Shown here piece by piece: positions 49,765 through 58,844 of a DNA stretch of 64,000 nt. The stretch is from JBDGYW01 sp964580055 (lineage in GTDB: Bacteria; Gemmatimonadota; Gemmatimonadetes; Gemmatimonadales; GWC2-71-9). Below the pieces are notes generated by a model. The model did no database searches, had not been told where the DNA came from, and saw nothing but the letters and a program-made list of their open reading frames with translations. How positions within the stretch are numbered: the stretch's first letter is position 1; every line of letters starts with the position of its first letter. The translations under genes were made by a program, and so were the position numbers. The stretch covers positions 4,265 through 68,264 of the forward strand of contig CAZOJI010000024.1 of NCBI GenBank assembly GCA_964580055.1. The letters run 5' to 3'.

Positions 49765-51313
49765 CGATATGATCGGACGTTTGAGGGACGGGTCGATTCT
49801 CTGGGATTTCATCATCATCGGTGGCGGCGCCACCGGCATGGGAGTGGCCGTAGACGCCGCGTCCCGCGGTTACAGACCGCTACTTCTGGAGCAGAGTGAT
49901 TTCGGCAAAGGAACGTCGAGCCGCAGTACCAAACTCGTGCACGGAGGCGTTCGCTACCTCCAGCAGGGTAACGTGGCACTGGTCTTGGAGGCACTCAAGG
50001 AACGGGGTCTGCTGAGGCGTAACGCCCCGCACCTGGTTCACGATCTCCCGTTCATAGTACCCGTGTACGACTGGTGGGAAGGCCCGTTCTACGGAATCGG
50101 CCTGAAGCTGTACGACCGGTTGGCAGGAAAGCTCGGCTTCGGCGATTCTGTGCATCTCAGCAGAAAAGAGACCGTCGAACGGCTGCCGACGATCGAGACG
50201 GACGGGCTGAGAGCCGGCGTTGTTTACCACGACGGCCAATTCGATGATGCGCGGCTGGTAATCAATCTGGCACAGACGGCGGCCGAGCAGGGTGCTACTC
50301 TCGTCAACTACGCGCAGGTGAAAGCGCTCCGGAAGAAGAACGGGATCGTGAACGCCGTGGTGGCAGTCGACGAGGAGACGGGCACCGAGTACACGGTTTA
50401 CGGCAACGTTGTCATCAACGCGACCGGCGTGTACACCGACTCGATACGGCGTATGGACGATCCAAACTGCCCGCCGATGATACGCCCCAGTCAGGGTGTT
50501 CACATCCTGTTGGACAGTTCGTTCCTTCAGAGCGAGACGGCAATCATGGTGCCGCACACCGACGACGGGCGTGTTCTGTTTGCCATCCCGTGGCTTGGCA
50601 GGGTGGTTGTCGGAACCACGGACACCGAGGTGGACGGCACACCGCTCGAGCCCAGAGCCGCCGAGGAGGAGGTCGAGTTCCTGCTGTCACACGCCGCTCG
50701 GTATCTCACGCACGACCCGGAGCGGAAAGACATTCTGAGCGTGTTCGCCGGGCTCAGGCCTCTCGTGAGTCTGTCCAAGGGAGAGGAAAACACGGCGGCA
50801 ATCTCGAGGGATCATACCGTAAACCTGTCCAGGTGCGGCCTGCTCACCATCGCCGGCGGCAAGTGGACCACGTACAGGAAGATGGCGGAAGACACGGTTG
50901 ACCAGGCGGCTCTCGTTGCGGGGCTGCAGACGAGACCGTGTGTGACCCGGGACTTGAACATCCACGGGCACCTGCACCACGCGGAGCGGTACGGGCTACT
51001 GGAAGCCTATGGATCGGACGCTCCCGAGGTGGGAGCTTTGCTGCGCGAGAGCGACGAACTCGGTGAGTTCCTGCCGGGCAGTTCCGAGGTGCGCGCGGGG
51101 CAAGTCGTCTGGGCGGCACGGGAGGAGATGGCTCGCACGGTAGACGACTTCTTGTCCAGACGTACGCGCATGCTGGTGCTCGACGCTCGCTCCAGTTTGC
51201 AGGCGGCTCCGGTGGTAGCCGATTTGCTTGCCAAGGAGTTGGGGCGGGACGAGGAGTGGAGGGAGAACCAGGTGCGCTCTTACAGCGAGTTGGCGAAAGG
51301 GTATCTGCCCTGA
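49754..51313 (+). CDS. glpD: Glycerol-3-phosphate dehydrogenase (FAD, aerobic type)
   Basis: 519 residues. FAD-binding Rossmann motif IIGGGATGMGVAVDAASRGY at ~17-36 is followed by GTSSRSTKLVHGGVRYLQ, the classic GlpD signature; ATGVYTDSIRRMDD, PWLGRVVVGTTDTEVDG and the helical C-terminal DAO_C domain complete it. It oxidises glycerol-3-phosphate to dihydroxyacetone phosphate, feeding electrons to the quinone pool at the inner membrane. No glpK or glpF is nearby. The upstream overlapping hydrolase gene may supply the substrate. It ends before the repeat-and-gap region facing ftsH. Confidence 0.95.
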   Translation: MNRDDMIGRLRDGSILWDFIIIGGGATGMGVAVDAASRGYRPLLLEQSDFGKGTSSRSTKLVHGGVRYLQQGNVALVLEALKERGLLRRNAPHLVHDLPFIVPVYDWWEGPFYGIGLKLYDRLAGKLGFGDSVHLSRKETVERLPTIETDGLRAGVVYHDGQFDDARLVINLAQTAAEQGATLVNYAQVKALRKKNGIVNAVVAVDEETGTEYTVYGNVVINATGVYTDSIRRMDDPNCPPMIRPSQGVHILLDSSFLQSETAIMVPHTDDGRVLFAIPWLGRVVVGTTDTEVDGTPLEPRAAEEEVEFLLSHAARYLTHDPERKDILSVFAGLRPLVSLSKGEENTAAISRDHTVNLSRCGLLTIAGGKWTTYRKMAEDTVDQAALVAGLQTRPCVTRDLNIHGHLHHAERYGLLEAYGSDAPEVGALLRESDELGEFLPGSSEVRAGQVVWAAREEMARTVDDFLSRRTRMLVLDARSSLQAAPVVADLLAKELGRDEEWRENQVRSYSELAKGYLP

Positions 51314-51446
51314 CTCGATTGGACCTCCATGCCTCACGCTCGGTTCGTTTCGTCGGTCCGGCCTTGCTCGTCTTGTTGAGCGGACCTTGGCTTTCCTCGC
51401 CACTCCCGGCGCCACCGGGCACTTCTGCACTCAGCAAGCCGTCGAT

Positions 51447-51735
51447 TTAGAAATCGAAACAGTCCATTCGAAACTCGAAATGACTCATCCCGAATTCGAA
51501 ATGNNNNNNNNNNNNNNNNNNNNNNNNNNNNNNNNNNNNNNNNNNNNNNNNNNNNNNNNNNNNNNNNNNNNNNNNNNNNNNNNNNNNNNNNNNNNNNNNN
51601 NNNCGCGAACTCGAAATGGTCCATCGCGAACTCGAAATGGTCCATCGCGAACTCGAAATGGTCCATCGCGAACTCGAAACGGTCCATTTGAAATTCGAAA
51701 TGGCCCGTTCGAAACTCGAAAAAGGCCGTTCGTGG
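51447..51735. repeat. 21-nt tandem array G containing an assembly gap
   Basis: Units of exactly 21 nt (consensus cgcgaactcgaaatggtccat) occur at 51447, 51468 and 51489 (partial), then after the gap at 51604, 51625, 51646, 51667, 51688 and 51709. The inner three are identical; units grow more divergent toward both ends, as expected if the array expands from the middle. It lies between the 3' ends of glpD and ftsH. Because 21 is a multiple of 3, an open frame passes through, but I judge it non-coding. Confidence 0.9.
51504..51603. other. Scaffold gap of 100 N
   Basis: Exactly 100 undetermined bases within the 21-nt tandem array. A round 100 usually means a gap of unknown size inserted by the assembler, so the true array may be much longer. 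Confidence 0.98.
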
Positions 51736-51763
51736 AGGCGACTTGACCTTCGAAATGCGAGTG

Positions 51764-53677
51764 TCAGGCGTGTTCCGGTGCGGCAGCGCCATCCAAAACG
51801 CGGGAAACCTCTTCGCCCGTCATTTCCTCACGTTCGCGTAACATGGCCGCGACCTTTTCGAAGCTCTCCAGGTTCTGTTTTAGCGTCTCCAGGGCCGTGC
51901 CGTAGCACTCTTCGAGGATTCGCTTCACCTCCTCGTCAACCTCCCGGGCGGTTGTCTCACTGTACTTGGGCCGTTGGGCTATCTCCTCGCCCAAGAACAC
52001 CTGCTGGTGCTGGCCGCCGGCAGCCATGGGCCCCAATCGCTGGCTCATGCCCCAATCGAGAATCATCCTCCGCGCGAGGTCGGTCGCGCGCTTTAGGTCG
52101 TCTTCGGCGCCGTTGGTGGCGGTCCCAAAGGCGGTGTCCTCGGCCGCCCGCCCGCCCAACAACACGGTGATTCTGTTCAACATATGCTCGCGGCTGAATA
52201 TGTACTTGTCCTGTTCGGGGAGTTGCTGCGTCACTCCCATGGCCCGGCCGCGCGGCACTATGGTCACCTTGTGTATTGGATCGGAGCCGGGCAACAGGGC
52301 TGCTATCACTGCGTGCCCGGCCTCGTGATGGGCCAGCATCTTCAGCTCTTCTTCGGTGAGAGCCAGCCCGGTGCGCTTGAGGCCCATCAACACCTTGTCG
52401 CGGGCGTTCTCAATGTCCTCGGTGTGAATAGCCTTGCGTTCACTGCGGGCCGCCAACAATGCAGCTTCGTTGAGGAGATTGTCCAGGTCGGCGCCGCTGA
52501 AGCCCGGGGTGCTCTGGGCCAATTTCTCCAATTCCACGTCTGGGTCCAGAGGCTTGTCGCGCGCATGCAGCCTGAGTATCTGCAACCGCTCAGTGCTGGT
52601 GGGCAGATCCACGGCGATCCGCCGGTCGAATCGGCCCGGGCGCAGCAGCGCAGGATCCAGTATGTCGGGCCGGTTTGTGGCGGCCATCACGACCACGCTC
52701 TGCGTGGGCTCGAACCCGTCGAGTTCGGACAACAGCTGGTTCAGCGTCTGCTCCCGCTCGTCGTGTCCTCCGCCAAGACCGGCACCACGGTGGCGTCCGA
52801 TGGAGTCCAGCTCGTCTATGAAGATGATGGCGGGAGCCGCCTTCTTGGCGCTGTTGAAGAGATCCCGCACACGGGAGGCGCCCACGCCGACGAACATCTC
52901 CATGAAGTCGGAGCCGGTGATGCTGAAGAAAGGTGCCTCGGCCTCTCCGGCTACCGCGCGTGCGAGCAGAGTCTTTCCGGTGCCCGGAGGTCCCAATAAC
53001 AGCACACCCTTCGGCACCTTGCCGCCCAGTGACTCGAAGCGGCCGGGGTCCTGAAGGAACTGCACTACCTCGCGTAGCTCCTGCTTCGCACCCTCGGCAC
53101 CGGCGACGTCGTCGAAGCTCGTGTGCTCGACCTGCCGGTCGTACAGCTTGGCGCGGCTCTTTCCCACCGACAAGACATTCTGGCCCTGCCCCTGCATCCG
53201 CCGGTTCATCAAGAACGCAAATCCGAGGAAGAGCAGGAAGGGAAGCGCGAACAAGAGCATGGTACCCCAGACTGAGGAACCGCTCTCAGGCCTGGTGCGC
53301 ACTTCGACCTGATTTTCCTCGAGCATGCTCAACAGTTGGTTGTCACCGAATGCTGGAACGTAGGTCTCGAAGTTTTCATACGTGGTCGTGTCACCCGCCG
53401 CAGTAGCCTCTTCTATCGGTTGGCTCAGCTTTCCTCGAATACGGTTACCCTTGAGAGTCACCTCGGACACGTTGTCCGACTGAACCTGCTCTCTGAACTT
53501 GCTGTAGCCCAGAACGGGATATTCCTCCCCACCGAAACCGAGCGCATCGCGGAACAGAACGAGGATCGTCACGCCAATCAGAATCCATATCAGCGATCGG
53601 GACAGCGGGCTGGGAGAAGTGCCGCGATCCTTGGGTTGGACCTTGCGGGTCTTTTGACTGCTTCCGGAGTCCTCCAC
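51764..53677 (-). CDS. ftsH: ATP-dependent zinc metalloprotease FtsH
   Basis: 637 residues, GTG start at 53677 after AAAGAG. N-terminal membrane segment (~28-45), a periplasmic domain of about 90 residues and a second membrane segment (LLFALPFLLFLGFAFLM). Next is the AAA domain with Walker A GPPGTGKTLLAR, Walker B IIFIDELDSIG and the second region of homology RPDILDPALLRPGRFDRR, then the M41 zinc site HEAGHAV. Membrane-anchored quality-control protease of normal length. The N-terminus is Ser/Lys-rich (SGSSQKTRKVQPKDRGTSPS), slightly longer than usual. It converges on glpD through the repeat array. Confidence 0.97.
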   Translation of the reverse strand: MEDSGSSQKTRKVQPKDRGTSPSPLSRSLIWILIGVTILVLFRDALGFGGEEYPVLGYSKFREQVQSDNVSEVTLKGNRIRGKLSQPIEEATAAGDTTTYENFETYVPAFGDNQLLSMLEENQVEVRTRPESGSSVWGTMLLFALPFLLFLGFAFLMNRRMQGQGQNVLSVGKSRAKLYDRQVEHTSFDDVAGAEGAKQELREVVQFLQDPGRFESLGGKVPKGVLLLGPPGTGKTLLARAVAGEAEAPFFSITGSDFMEMFVGVGASRVRDLFNSAKKAAPAIIFIDELDSIGRHRGAGLGGGHDEREQTLNQLLSELDGFEPTQSVVVMAATNRPDILDPALLRPGRFDRRIAVDLPTSTERLQILRLHARDKPLDPDVELEKLAQSTPGFSGADLDNLLNEAALLAARSERKAIHTEDIENARDKVLMGLKRTGLALTEEELKMLAHHEAGHAVIAALLPGSDPIHKVTIVPRGRAMGVTQQLPEQDKYIFSREHMLNRITVLLGGRAAEDTAFGTATNGAEDDLKRATDLARRMILDWGMSQRLGPMAAGGQHQQVFLGEEIAQRPKYSETTAREVDEEVKRILEECYGTALETLKQNLESFEKVAAMLREREEMTGEEVSRVLDGAAAPEHA

Positions 53678-54206
53678 CTCTTTTTTCCCTTCACGAAACC
53701 GACCGAGGTCAACGCACTCTGCTGGTCAACAAGTTCCAGAACTGTGCGCCGTCCCACAACTGGGCAGAACAGCAATTCTCTGTAGGGTTTTTCCCTATCG
53801 TTTTCGCGGTCGGGTTCTCTATACTGGAGTCTCGGGAGACGAGAAGACCGATAGCGCGGCCTGTTTGAGGATCGGCAAGGTTGAAGCGGTGATGGCAAAG
53901 GAACGTCCACGGGGGTTGAGAAGCGGCATAGAGTGGGGCCACCGTCAGGGTGCCCCTGCACCCTCAGGGCATTCATCCAGCATCGAAGCATTCGCCAAGA
54001 TCGAGTTGTGCCCGCAACGTTGAGGCATCCTCTGCGCATTAAGGCATTTCCCCAGGAATACGGTCGGGAGACTTCCGATGGGCCCCGGTGGCCGTGGGCC
54101 GATGTCCTATCGGGCGGCGAAATGTGAAAGTCAGTCCATATAGCCGCTCAGGCGAACGGAGACTGGAAATAGCTGCCGAGCGGCGCGGCAAACAAGGAGA
54201 CTAACT
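53678..54206. other. Divergent spacer between ftsH and the kinase-fusion gene
   Basis: 529 bp. A T-rich stretch (around 53790-53825, gggtttttccctatcgttttcgcgg ... tctatactgg) may hold the ftsH promoter. A short inverted motif cagggtgcccctgcaccctcaggg lies near 53947. Open frames here have unusual composition and no recognisable similarity. I see no RNA gene. Confidence 0.45.
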
Positions 54207-55799
54207 GTGACCCTCGACCGATCTGAAGAACTCGTCAAATCACTTCGGGAATCGTTTTTGAATGACGAAGCGGTGGCCGACGTCGACCAACTGGAGACTC
54301 ACTTGTCGTGGGTTCTGCTAGCCGGGCGGCACGCATACAAGATCAAGAAGCCCGTGAACCTCGGCTTCGCAGATTTCTCGACACTGGAACGCCGCCGCTT
54401 CTACTGCGAAGAAGAGCTTCGTTTGAATCGTCGCCTCGCCCCGCGGCTGTATGTCGACATGGTCCCGATCTCCGGAGACTCGGAGAACCCTGTAATCGGC
54501 AGTGACGACCCTGCGATCGAATACGCCGTTCAGATGCAGCGGTTTCCTCAGGACGCACTGCTCAGCAGAGTGATCCAGCGGGGGGAGCTCACCGGAGCTC
54601 ACATCGACCGCTTGGCGAACGACGTTGCTCGGTTCCATGAGAACGCGGAAGTGGCCGGCCCGGCGAAAGCGTACAAATCTCCCGATGCCGTGGAGAAGCC
54701 GGTGTTGACGACGCTCGATCAGTTGGAACGGACTGAAGCCCTAACCCAGAGAGAGCCACAGCTGGAGCGTTTGCGTTCTTGGGCCGAAGACGAGTACTCG
54801 GCGAAGCGGGCGACCATCGTGGCGCGGAAGGCGGACGGATTCGTTCGTGAATGCCATGGCGACATGCACTTGGGAAACATGATCCTCCTCGGTGACAGGG
54901 TAATACCCTTCGATGCCATTGAATTCAACGAGGAATTCCGCTGGATCGACGTCATGTCGGAGATCGCCTTCACTGTCATGGATCTCGAAGATCGCGGTCG
55001 CCGGGATCTTGCCCGGAGGTATCTCAACGCCTACCTGGAACAGACCGGTGACTACGAGGGCCTGGCTCTACTTCCTTTCTACTTGACGTATCGCGCGCTG
55101 GTGCGCGCCAAGGTCGATGCCATCCGGTTGTCGCAGGCTCCCGCTCAGGTGTCCGTGCGCAGCGACCTCAGAGTCGAGGCCTTGGACTACCTCGAGCAGG
55201 CGGAACGGCATACTCAGCCTTCGAAGCCTGAGTTGATCATTACACACGGACCCACGGGAAGCGGCAAGACGACCGTTGCCAGGAGATTGGTGGAGCTGCT
55301 GGGGGCAGTCCAGATCCGCTCGGACATAGAACGCAGACGTATGTTCAGAATCGAGTCCGAGCTAGCCGCTTCCGGACTGGGTGCGGGCGTCGACGAGGGG
55401 ATCTACTCACCCAAGGCCACGCAAGCATGCTACGAGCGGCTCGCTGAGCTGGCGACGGCCGTGTTGCGCAGCGGTCTGTCGGTGATCGTCGACGCGACCT
55501 TCCAAACCCGTGAGCAGCGCGATCTCTTCTCGAAAGTCGCAACTCGAGAGACCGCTCCGTTCCGGATTCTGGATTTCCAAGCTGAGCGCGAGACACTCGC
55601 GAAGCGGGTGGAAGCACGCGCTGAGATCGACACTGACGCATCCGAGGCGGATCTAAACGTCCTCGACCACCAGTTGGACAGAATGGAGCCACCCTCGGAC
55701 AACGAACTGGCTCACGTAATCGTGCTCGACGCACGAAACCGCGTGGACTCTCTGGCCGAAACCGCGGCGTCACGTCTAAGCGAAAGCGAGCGCCTGTAG
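54207..55799 (+). CDS. APH-like kinase / P-loop ATPase fusion
   Basis: 530 residues, GTG start at 54207 with AAGGAGA upstream. The N-terminal ~340 residues resemble aminoglycoside-phosphotransferase-like kinases: KIKKPVNLGFADFSTLERR, the catalytic loop CHGDMHLGNMIL and the metal-binding DAIEFNEEFRWID. The C-terminal part is a P-loop ATPase/kinase with Walker A HGPTGSGKTT (~350) and VDATFQTREQRD. Such two-domain proteins are widespread but have no agreed substrate; calling it antibiotic resistance would be unwarranted. Its stop codon shares one base with the GTG start of the following mgtC-like gene (TAGTG), indicating co-translation. Confidence 0.85.
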   Translation: MTLDRSEELVKSLRESFLNDEAVADVDQLETHLSWVLLAGRHAYKIKKPVNLGFADFSTLERRRFYCEEELRLNRRLAPRLYVDMVPISGDSENPVIGSDDPAIEYAVQMQRFPQDALLSRVIQRGELTGAHIDRLANDVARFHENAEVAGPAKAYKSPDAVEKPVLTTLDQLERTEALTQREPQLERLRSWAEDEYSAKRATIVARKADGFVRECHGDMHLGNMILLGDRVIPFDAIEFNEEFRWIDVMSEIAFTVMDLEDRGRRDLARRYLNAYLEQTGDYEGLALLPFYLTYRALVRAKVDAIRLSQAPAQVSVRSDLRVEALDYLEQAERHTQPSKPELIITHGPTGSGKTTVARRLVELLGAVQIRSDIERRRMFRIESELAASGLGAGVDEGIYSPKATQACYERLAELATAVLRSGLSVIVDATFQTREQRDLFSKVATRETAPFRILDFQAERETLAKRVEARAEIDTDASEADLNVLDHQLDRMEPPSDNELAHVIVLDARNRVDSLAETAASRLSESERL

Positions 55800-56277
55800 T
55801 GACTCCGCCGCTCGATCAGCTTCAAGAAGTTGGTCGAATTGTCGTTGCAATGGCGTTGGGGGGCTGGTCGGCTACGAACGCGAGTTGTCCAACAAACCGG
55901 CTGGAATCCGCACTCATATGCTGGTGGCGGCGGGAGCTGCCCTCTTCCTGGAATTGGGCAATCTGATTGCGAAACAATACGCTTCCTATCTGGGAAACGA
56001 TCTGCTCAACCTGGATCCCTCACGAATTCTGGTTGCAGTGATCATGGGCGTGAGTTTCCTGGGAGCTGGAACCATTGTACGCGATCCGACGCGAGGCACG
56101 GAGGGTCTGACCACTGCCGCGTCGACGCTGATGACGGCTGCTATCGGGGTGAGTGTAGCAGTTTCGCAATGGGTGCTCGCAGGGGGAGTAACGCTGTTGA
56201 CGCTCTTGACCTTGAGGACTATGAATCTGCTGGACAAGAAAGTCTCTCGCAAGCGGGCTAACCCGAAACTGAATTGA
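55799..56277 (+). pseudogene. MgtC/SapB-family membrane protein, frameshifted at a poly-G run
   Basis: From the GTG at 55799 one frame reads TPPLDQLQEVGRIVVAMALGG; after the G-run at 55858-55863 the family sequence continues in another frame as GLVGYERELSNKPAGIRTHMLVAAG, then GVSFLGAGTIVRD and GLTTAASTLMTAAIGVSVA to a stop at 56277. Six G are present, seven would restore a ~159-residue MgtC/SapB protein with about four membrane segments. So either the gene is broken, it is phase-variable by slippage, or this is a homopolymer sequencing error. MgtC proteins modulate magnesium stress, ATP synthase or virulence in characterised species; the role here is unknown. It is coupled to the upstream kinase-fusion gene. 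Confidence 0.8.
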
Positions 56278-56480
56278 ACACCGCGACGGTCGTGTGGGGT
56301 AGCATCGAAGAGCAGGTCAGAAAAGACGACATGATGCCCGTCTGGGCTCGCTACTACGATGGCCAGGGGATTCTCGCACGCATCCTGACCTTCCACGACT
56401 ACCGCATCATGGACGAACGCCTGGTACCCGCCCGGATGGTGGTTCATCCGGAAGACAAGCCGGGAGAGAGCACTACCCTC
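56274..56480 (+). pseudogene. C-terminal fragment of a LolA-like outer-membrane lipoprotein-sorting protein
   Basis: The frame reads VWGSIEEQVRKDDMMPVWARYYD, ILTFHDYRIMDERLVPARMVV and HPEDKPGESTTL, which matches the late part of the periplasmic 'outer membrane lipoprotein-sorting protein' family (LolA_like). Upstream domains and signal peptide are absent, and the usual final segment is replaced by unrelated sequence from about 56480 to the stop at 56723. I read it as a remnant left by deletion. It overlaps the end of the mgtC-like gene by 4 nt. Confidence 0.6.
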
Positions 56481-56795
56481 TGCAAGATGCGCCCCAAGCA
56501 CATCGCAGAATCGAGGCAGGCGGGCTGCACGGGAAGATGGTGCTGCTTGGGCCGGATCACTCTGAAGACTGATACGCTGGCGTACCGGGCCAGACACCAC
56601 GAAGTCGCCTTTCTGCGGGCGCCGGATACGCCGTGCTCGACAATCGGAAAACTACCTACCCCTTACACGGTGATGGACCGGGGTCGTCGCGCCAAAAAGT
56701 GTCGGATGTCAGGCGCGGACTGACACCGCTACAGTAAGTTGTCGCCACGAGTGTTTGAACGATGCCCATCCGATTCGGGCAGGTGAGGAGGATAG
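56481..56795. other. Spacer upstream of otsA
   Basis: 315 bp. The frame from the LolA-like remnant continues to 56723 without recognisable similarity (Cys- and Arg-rich, not protein-like). The otsA ribosome binding site GAGGAGG is at its right end. No hairpin or RNA gene was recognised. Confidence 0.4.
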
Positions 56796-58310
56796 ATGCG
56801 CGGCGAAGGTTTGCTGGAAACGCACATTCCCGAGAGAACTGCGTCGGTAGCGGTGGACAGGAACATCCTGCCGGACCGCTTAATCGTGGTGAGCAACCGC
56901 TTGCCGTACACAATAGAGGTCGACGGGGACCGTGTGAATTTGAAGCCGGGGGCGGGGGGGCTCGTCACGGCCCTGGATCCCGTGTTGCGGTTCACCGGCG
57001 GTCTGTGGTTCGGATGGACCGGCAGCCATGCGCCGGCGCCTGATGGTATTCAGGTAGCGGAGCGCTTGGAGGGTGGAGCGGGCGACTACGAACTCAGGCC
57101 TGTGCAGCTCAGCGAGGAGGACGTCGATCGCTACTACCTCGGATACTCCAACAAGAGCATATGGCCGCTGTTTCATTACTTCCAAGAGCACTGTGAGTTC
57201 ATTGACGCGAACTGGAAAGCATACGTGGCGGTCAACCGGAAGTTCGCCGAAAAGGTGGTCGCGGAGCACAGAGAGGGCGATCTGATCTGGATTCACGATT
57301 ACCACCTGATGCTGGCCCCGAAGATGATCAGAGACGAGCTTCCGGAGGCCAACATCGGCGTGTTTCTGCACATCCCCTTCCCGGCGCCGGAGCTGTTCCA
57401 GGTCGACCTGCACGCGCGCGACATACTCGAGGGCCTACTGGGGGCCGACCTCGTCGGTCTTCACACTCCGTCGTATGCGCGGAACCTGATTCGCGCGGTA
57501 GCGGAACTGACCGACTGGCGTTACTCGATCAGCGACGGTTGGGTTCGTAGCAACGGTCGTTACGTGAGAATCGGTGGTTTTCCGATCAGCATAGACTGCG
57601 GCCAGTTCATCGAGATGGCTAAACGCCCTGGAATCGACGACGAGATCCGCTCCATTCGCGACTACTACAACGCCGACATACTCGCGGTTGGAGTAGACCG
57701 CCTCGACTACACCAAGGGAATACTCGAGCGCCTCCAGGCCGTCGAGTTGCTGCTGGAATCTCACCCCGATGTCCAGGGGCGATTCACCTTCATACAACTG
57801 TCGGCGCCAAGCCGCACGAAGGTGCACGCGTATCAGATGCTCCGTGAACAAGTCGAGCAGATGGTCGGCCGCATCAATGGGCGATTCGGAGGCCGCGGAT
57901 GTGTTCCCGTGGACTATCGATATGAGGAGCACACCCAGGACCAGTTGGTGGCCTACTACAGGGCGGCGGATGTCGCAATTGTTACTCCGCTTCGCGACGG
58001 TATGAATCTGGTGGCAAAGGAGTACGTCGTTTCCCGCGTCGATGGAAGCGGGTGCTTGGTTCTCTCCGACTTCACGGGTGCCCGACGAGAGTTGGGGGCG
58101 GCTGTGATGGTCAATCCTTACCACCCCCAGGCGACGGCAGAGGGTATGTACCGCGCCATAAAGAAGCCTGAGAAGGAGAAGCGCCAGGCGATGCAGCGTA
58201 TGCGCGACGTTGTGCTTGGCAACGACATCTACTGGTGGCTGGAGCAGTTCCTTCGCGCTCAACGGGATGCGTCGCGTGAACGCTATTCGGGTCGAGAGGT
58301 TGCGGAGTGA
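56796..58310 (+). CDS. otsA: Alpha,alpha-trehalose-phosphate synthase (UDP/ADP-forming)
   Basis: 504 residues, GT20 family, ATG at 56796 after GAGGAGG. It transfers glucose from a nucleotide sugar to glucose-6-phosphate, giving trehalose-6-phosphate. Visible signatures: VVSNRLPYTIEVDGD, WFGWTGSH, IHDYHLMLAPKMIRDE, FLHIPFPAPELF, GVDRLDYTKGI and PLRDGMNLVAKEYV, which include the sugar-donor and acceptor residues. There is no otsB (trehalose-6-phosphatase) next to it. The next gene downstream, 61 bp away, encodes a PEBP protein. Role: osmotic or desiccation protection. Confidence 0.96.
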   Translation: MRGEGLLETHIPERTASVAVDRNILPDRLIVVSNRLPYTIEVDGDRVNLKPGAGGLVTALDPVLRFTGGLWFGWTGSHAPAPDGIQVAERLEGGAGDYELRPVQLSEEDVDRYYLGYSNKSIWPLFHYFQEHCEFIDANWKAYVAVNRKFAEKVVAEHREGDLIWIHDYHLMLAPKMIRDELPEANIGVFLHIPFPAPELFQVDLHARDILEGLLGADLVGLHTPSYARNLIRAVAELTDWRYSISDGWVRSNGRYVRIGGFPISIDCGQFIEMAKRPGIDDEIRSIRDYYNADILAVGVDRLDYTKGILERLQAVELLLESHPDVQGRFTFIQLSAPSRTKVHAYQMLREQVEQMVGRINGRFGGRGCVPVDYRYEEHTQDQLVAYYRAADVAIVTPLRDGMNLVAKEYVVSRVDGSGCLVLSDFTGARRELGAAVMVNPYHPQATAEGMYRAIKKPEKEKRQAMQRMRDVVLGNDIYWWLEQFLRAQRDASRERYSGREVAE

Positions 58311-58371
58311 ACGTGCCGTGCCGCCGTGCAATGCGCGAAATGCGGTGGAATTCAGGAAAAGGAGGATTGAG

Positions 58372-58833
58372 ATGAACCTCGGATTGTTCAGCAGAGCTTT
58401 CAACGAGAACGAGACAATACCGAAGAAACACACCGCGGACGGTGACGATAAGTCGCCGCCGCTCGACTGGAAGGGAGTTCCGGAAAACACAAAGACGCTC
58501 GTGCTCATCTGTGATGATCCCGACGCGCCGGGCGGCACGTGGGATCATTGGGTGTTGTATGACATACCAGGCGAGAAGAACGAGGTCGAGGAAGGCATCC
58601 CAACGACAGAAAAGGTCTGGGGTATCGCGAACCAAGGCGTCAACGACTTCGGCAACTTGGGCTACGGCGGACCTGCGCCACCGCCGGGCGACCCTCACAG
58701 ATACGTTTTCAGGCTCTACGCGGTAGACGGCGCAACCGGTTTGCAGCCCGGCGCCACGAAGGAACAGGTGTTGAAGGCAATCGAGAGCAAGATCACCGCG
58801 GAGGCCGAGCTGATAGGCCTGTATCAGCGCTGA
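58372..58833 (+). CDS. PEBP family protein (YbhB/YbcL, Raf kinase inhibitor-like)
   Basis: 153 residues from the ATG at 58372, preceded by AAAAGGAGG; the frame is open from 58210 inside otsA. Phosphatidylethanolamine-binding-protein fold with LVLICDDPDAPGGTWDHWVLYDIP, GYGGPAPPPGDPHRYVFRLYA and a C-terminal helix AELIGLYQR. Bacterial YbhB/YbcL proteins bind small ligands and have no settled function. No signal peptide, so cytoplasmic. It converges on the DUF5335 gene with 11 bp between stops. Confidence 0.93.
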   Translation: MNLGLFSRAFNENETIPKKHTADGDDKSPPLDWKGVPENTKTLVLICDDPDAPGGTWDHWVLYDIPGEKNEVEEGIPTTEKVWGIANQGVNDFGNLGYGGPAPPPGDPHRYVFRLYAVDGATGLQPGATKEQVLKAIESKITAEAELIGLYQR

Positions 58834-58844
58834 GGTTATTGGCG

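Noticed and set aside
51228..51746. Open frame through the 21-nt array encoding a RELEMVH heptad repeat (and FEF-type repeats on the other strand)
   Set aside because: The frame is open only because the unit length is a multiple of three. It starts inside glpD in another frame, crosses the N gap and has no ribosome binding site or non-repeat domain.
57435..58538. 367-residue open frame on the - strand
   Set aside because: It is antisense to otsA, whose GT20 motifs are complete, and has no protein-like features.
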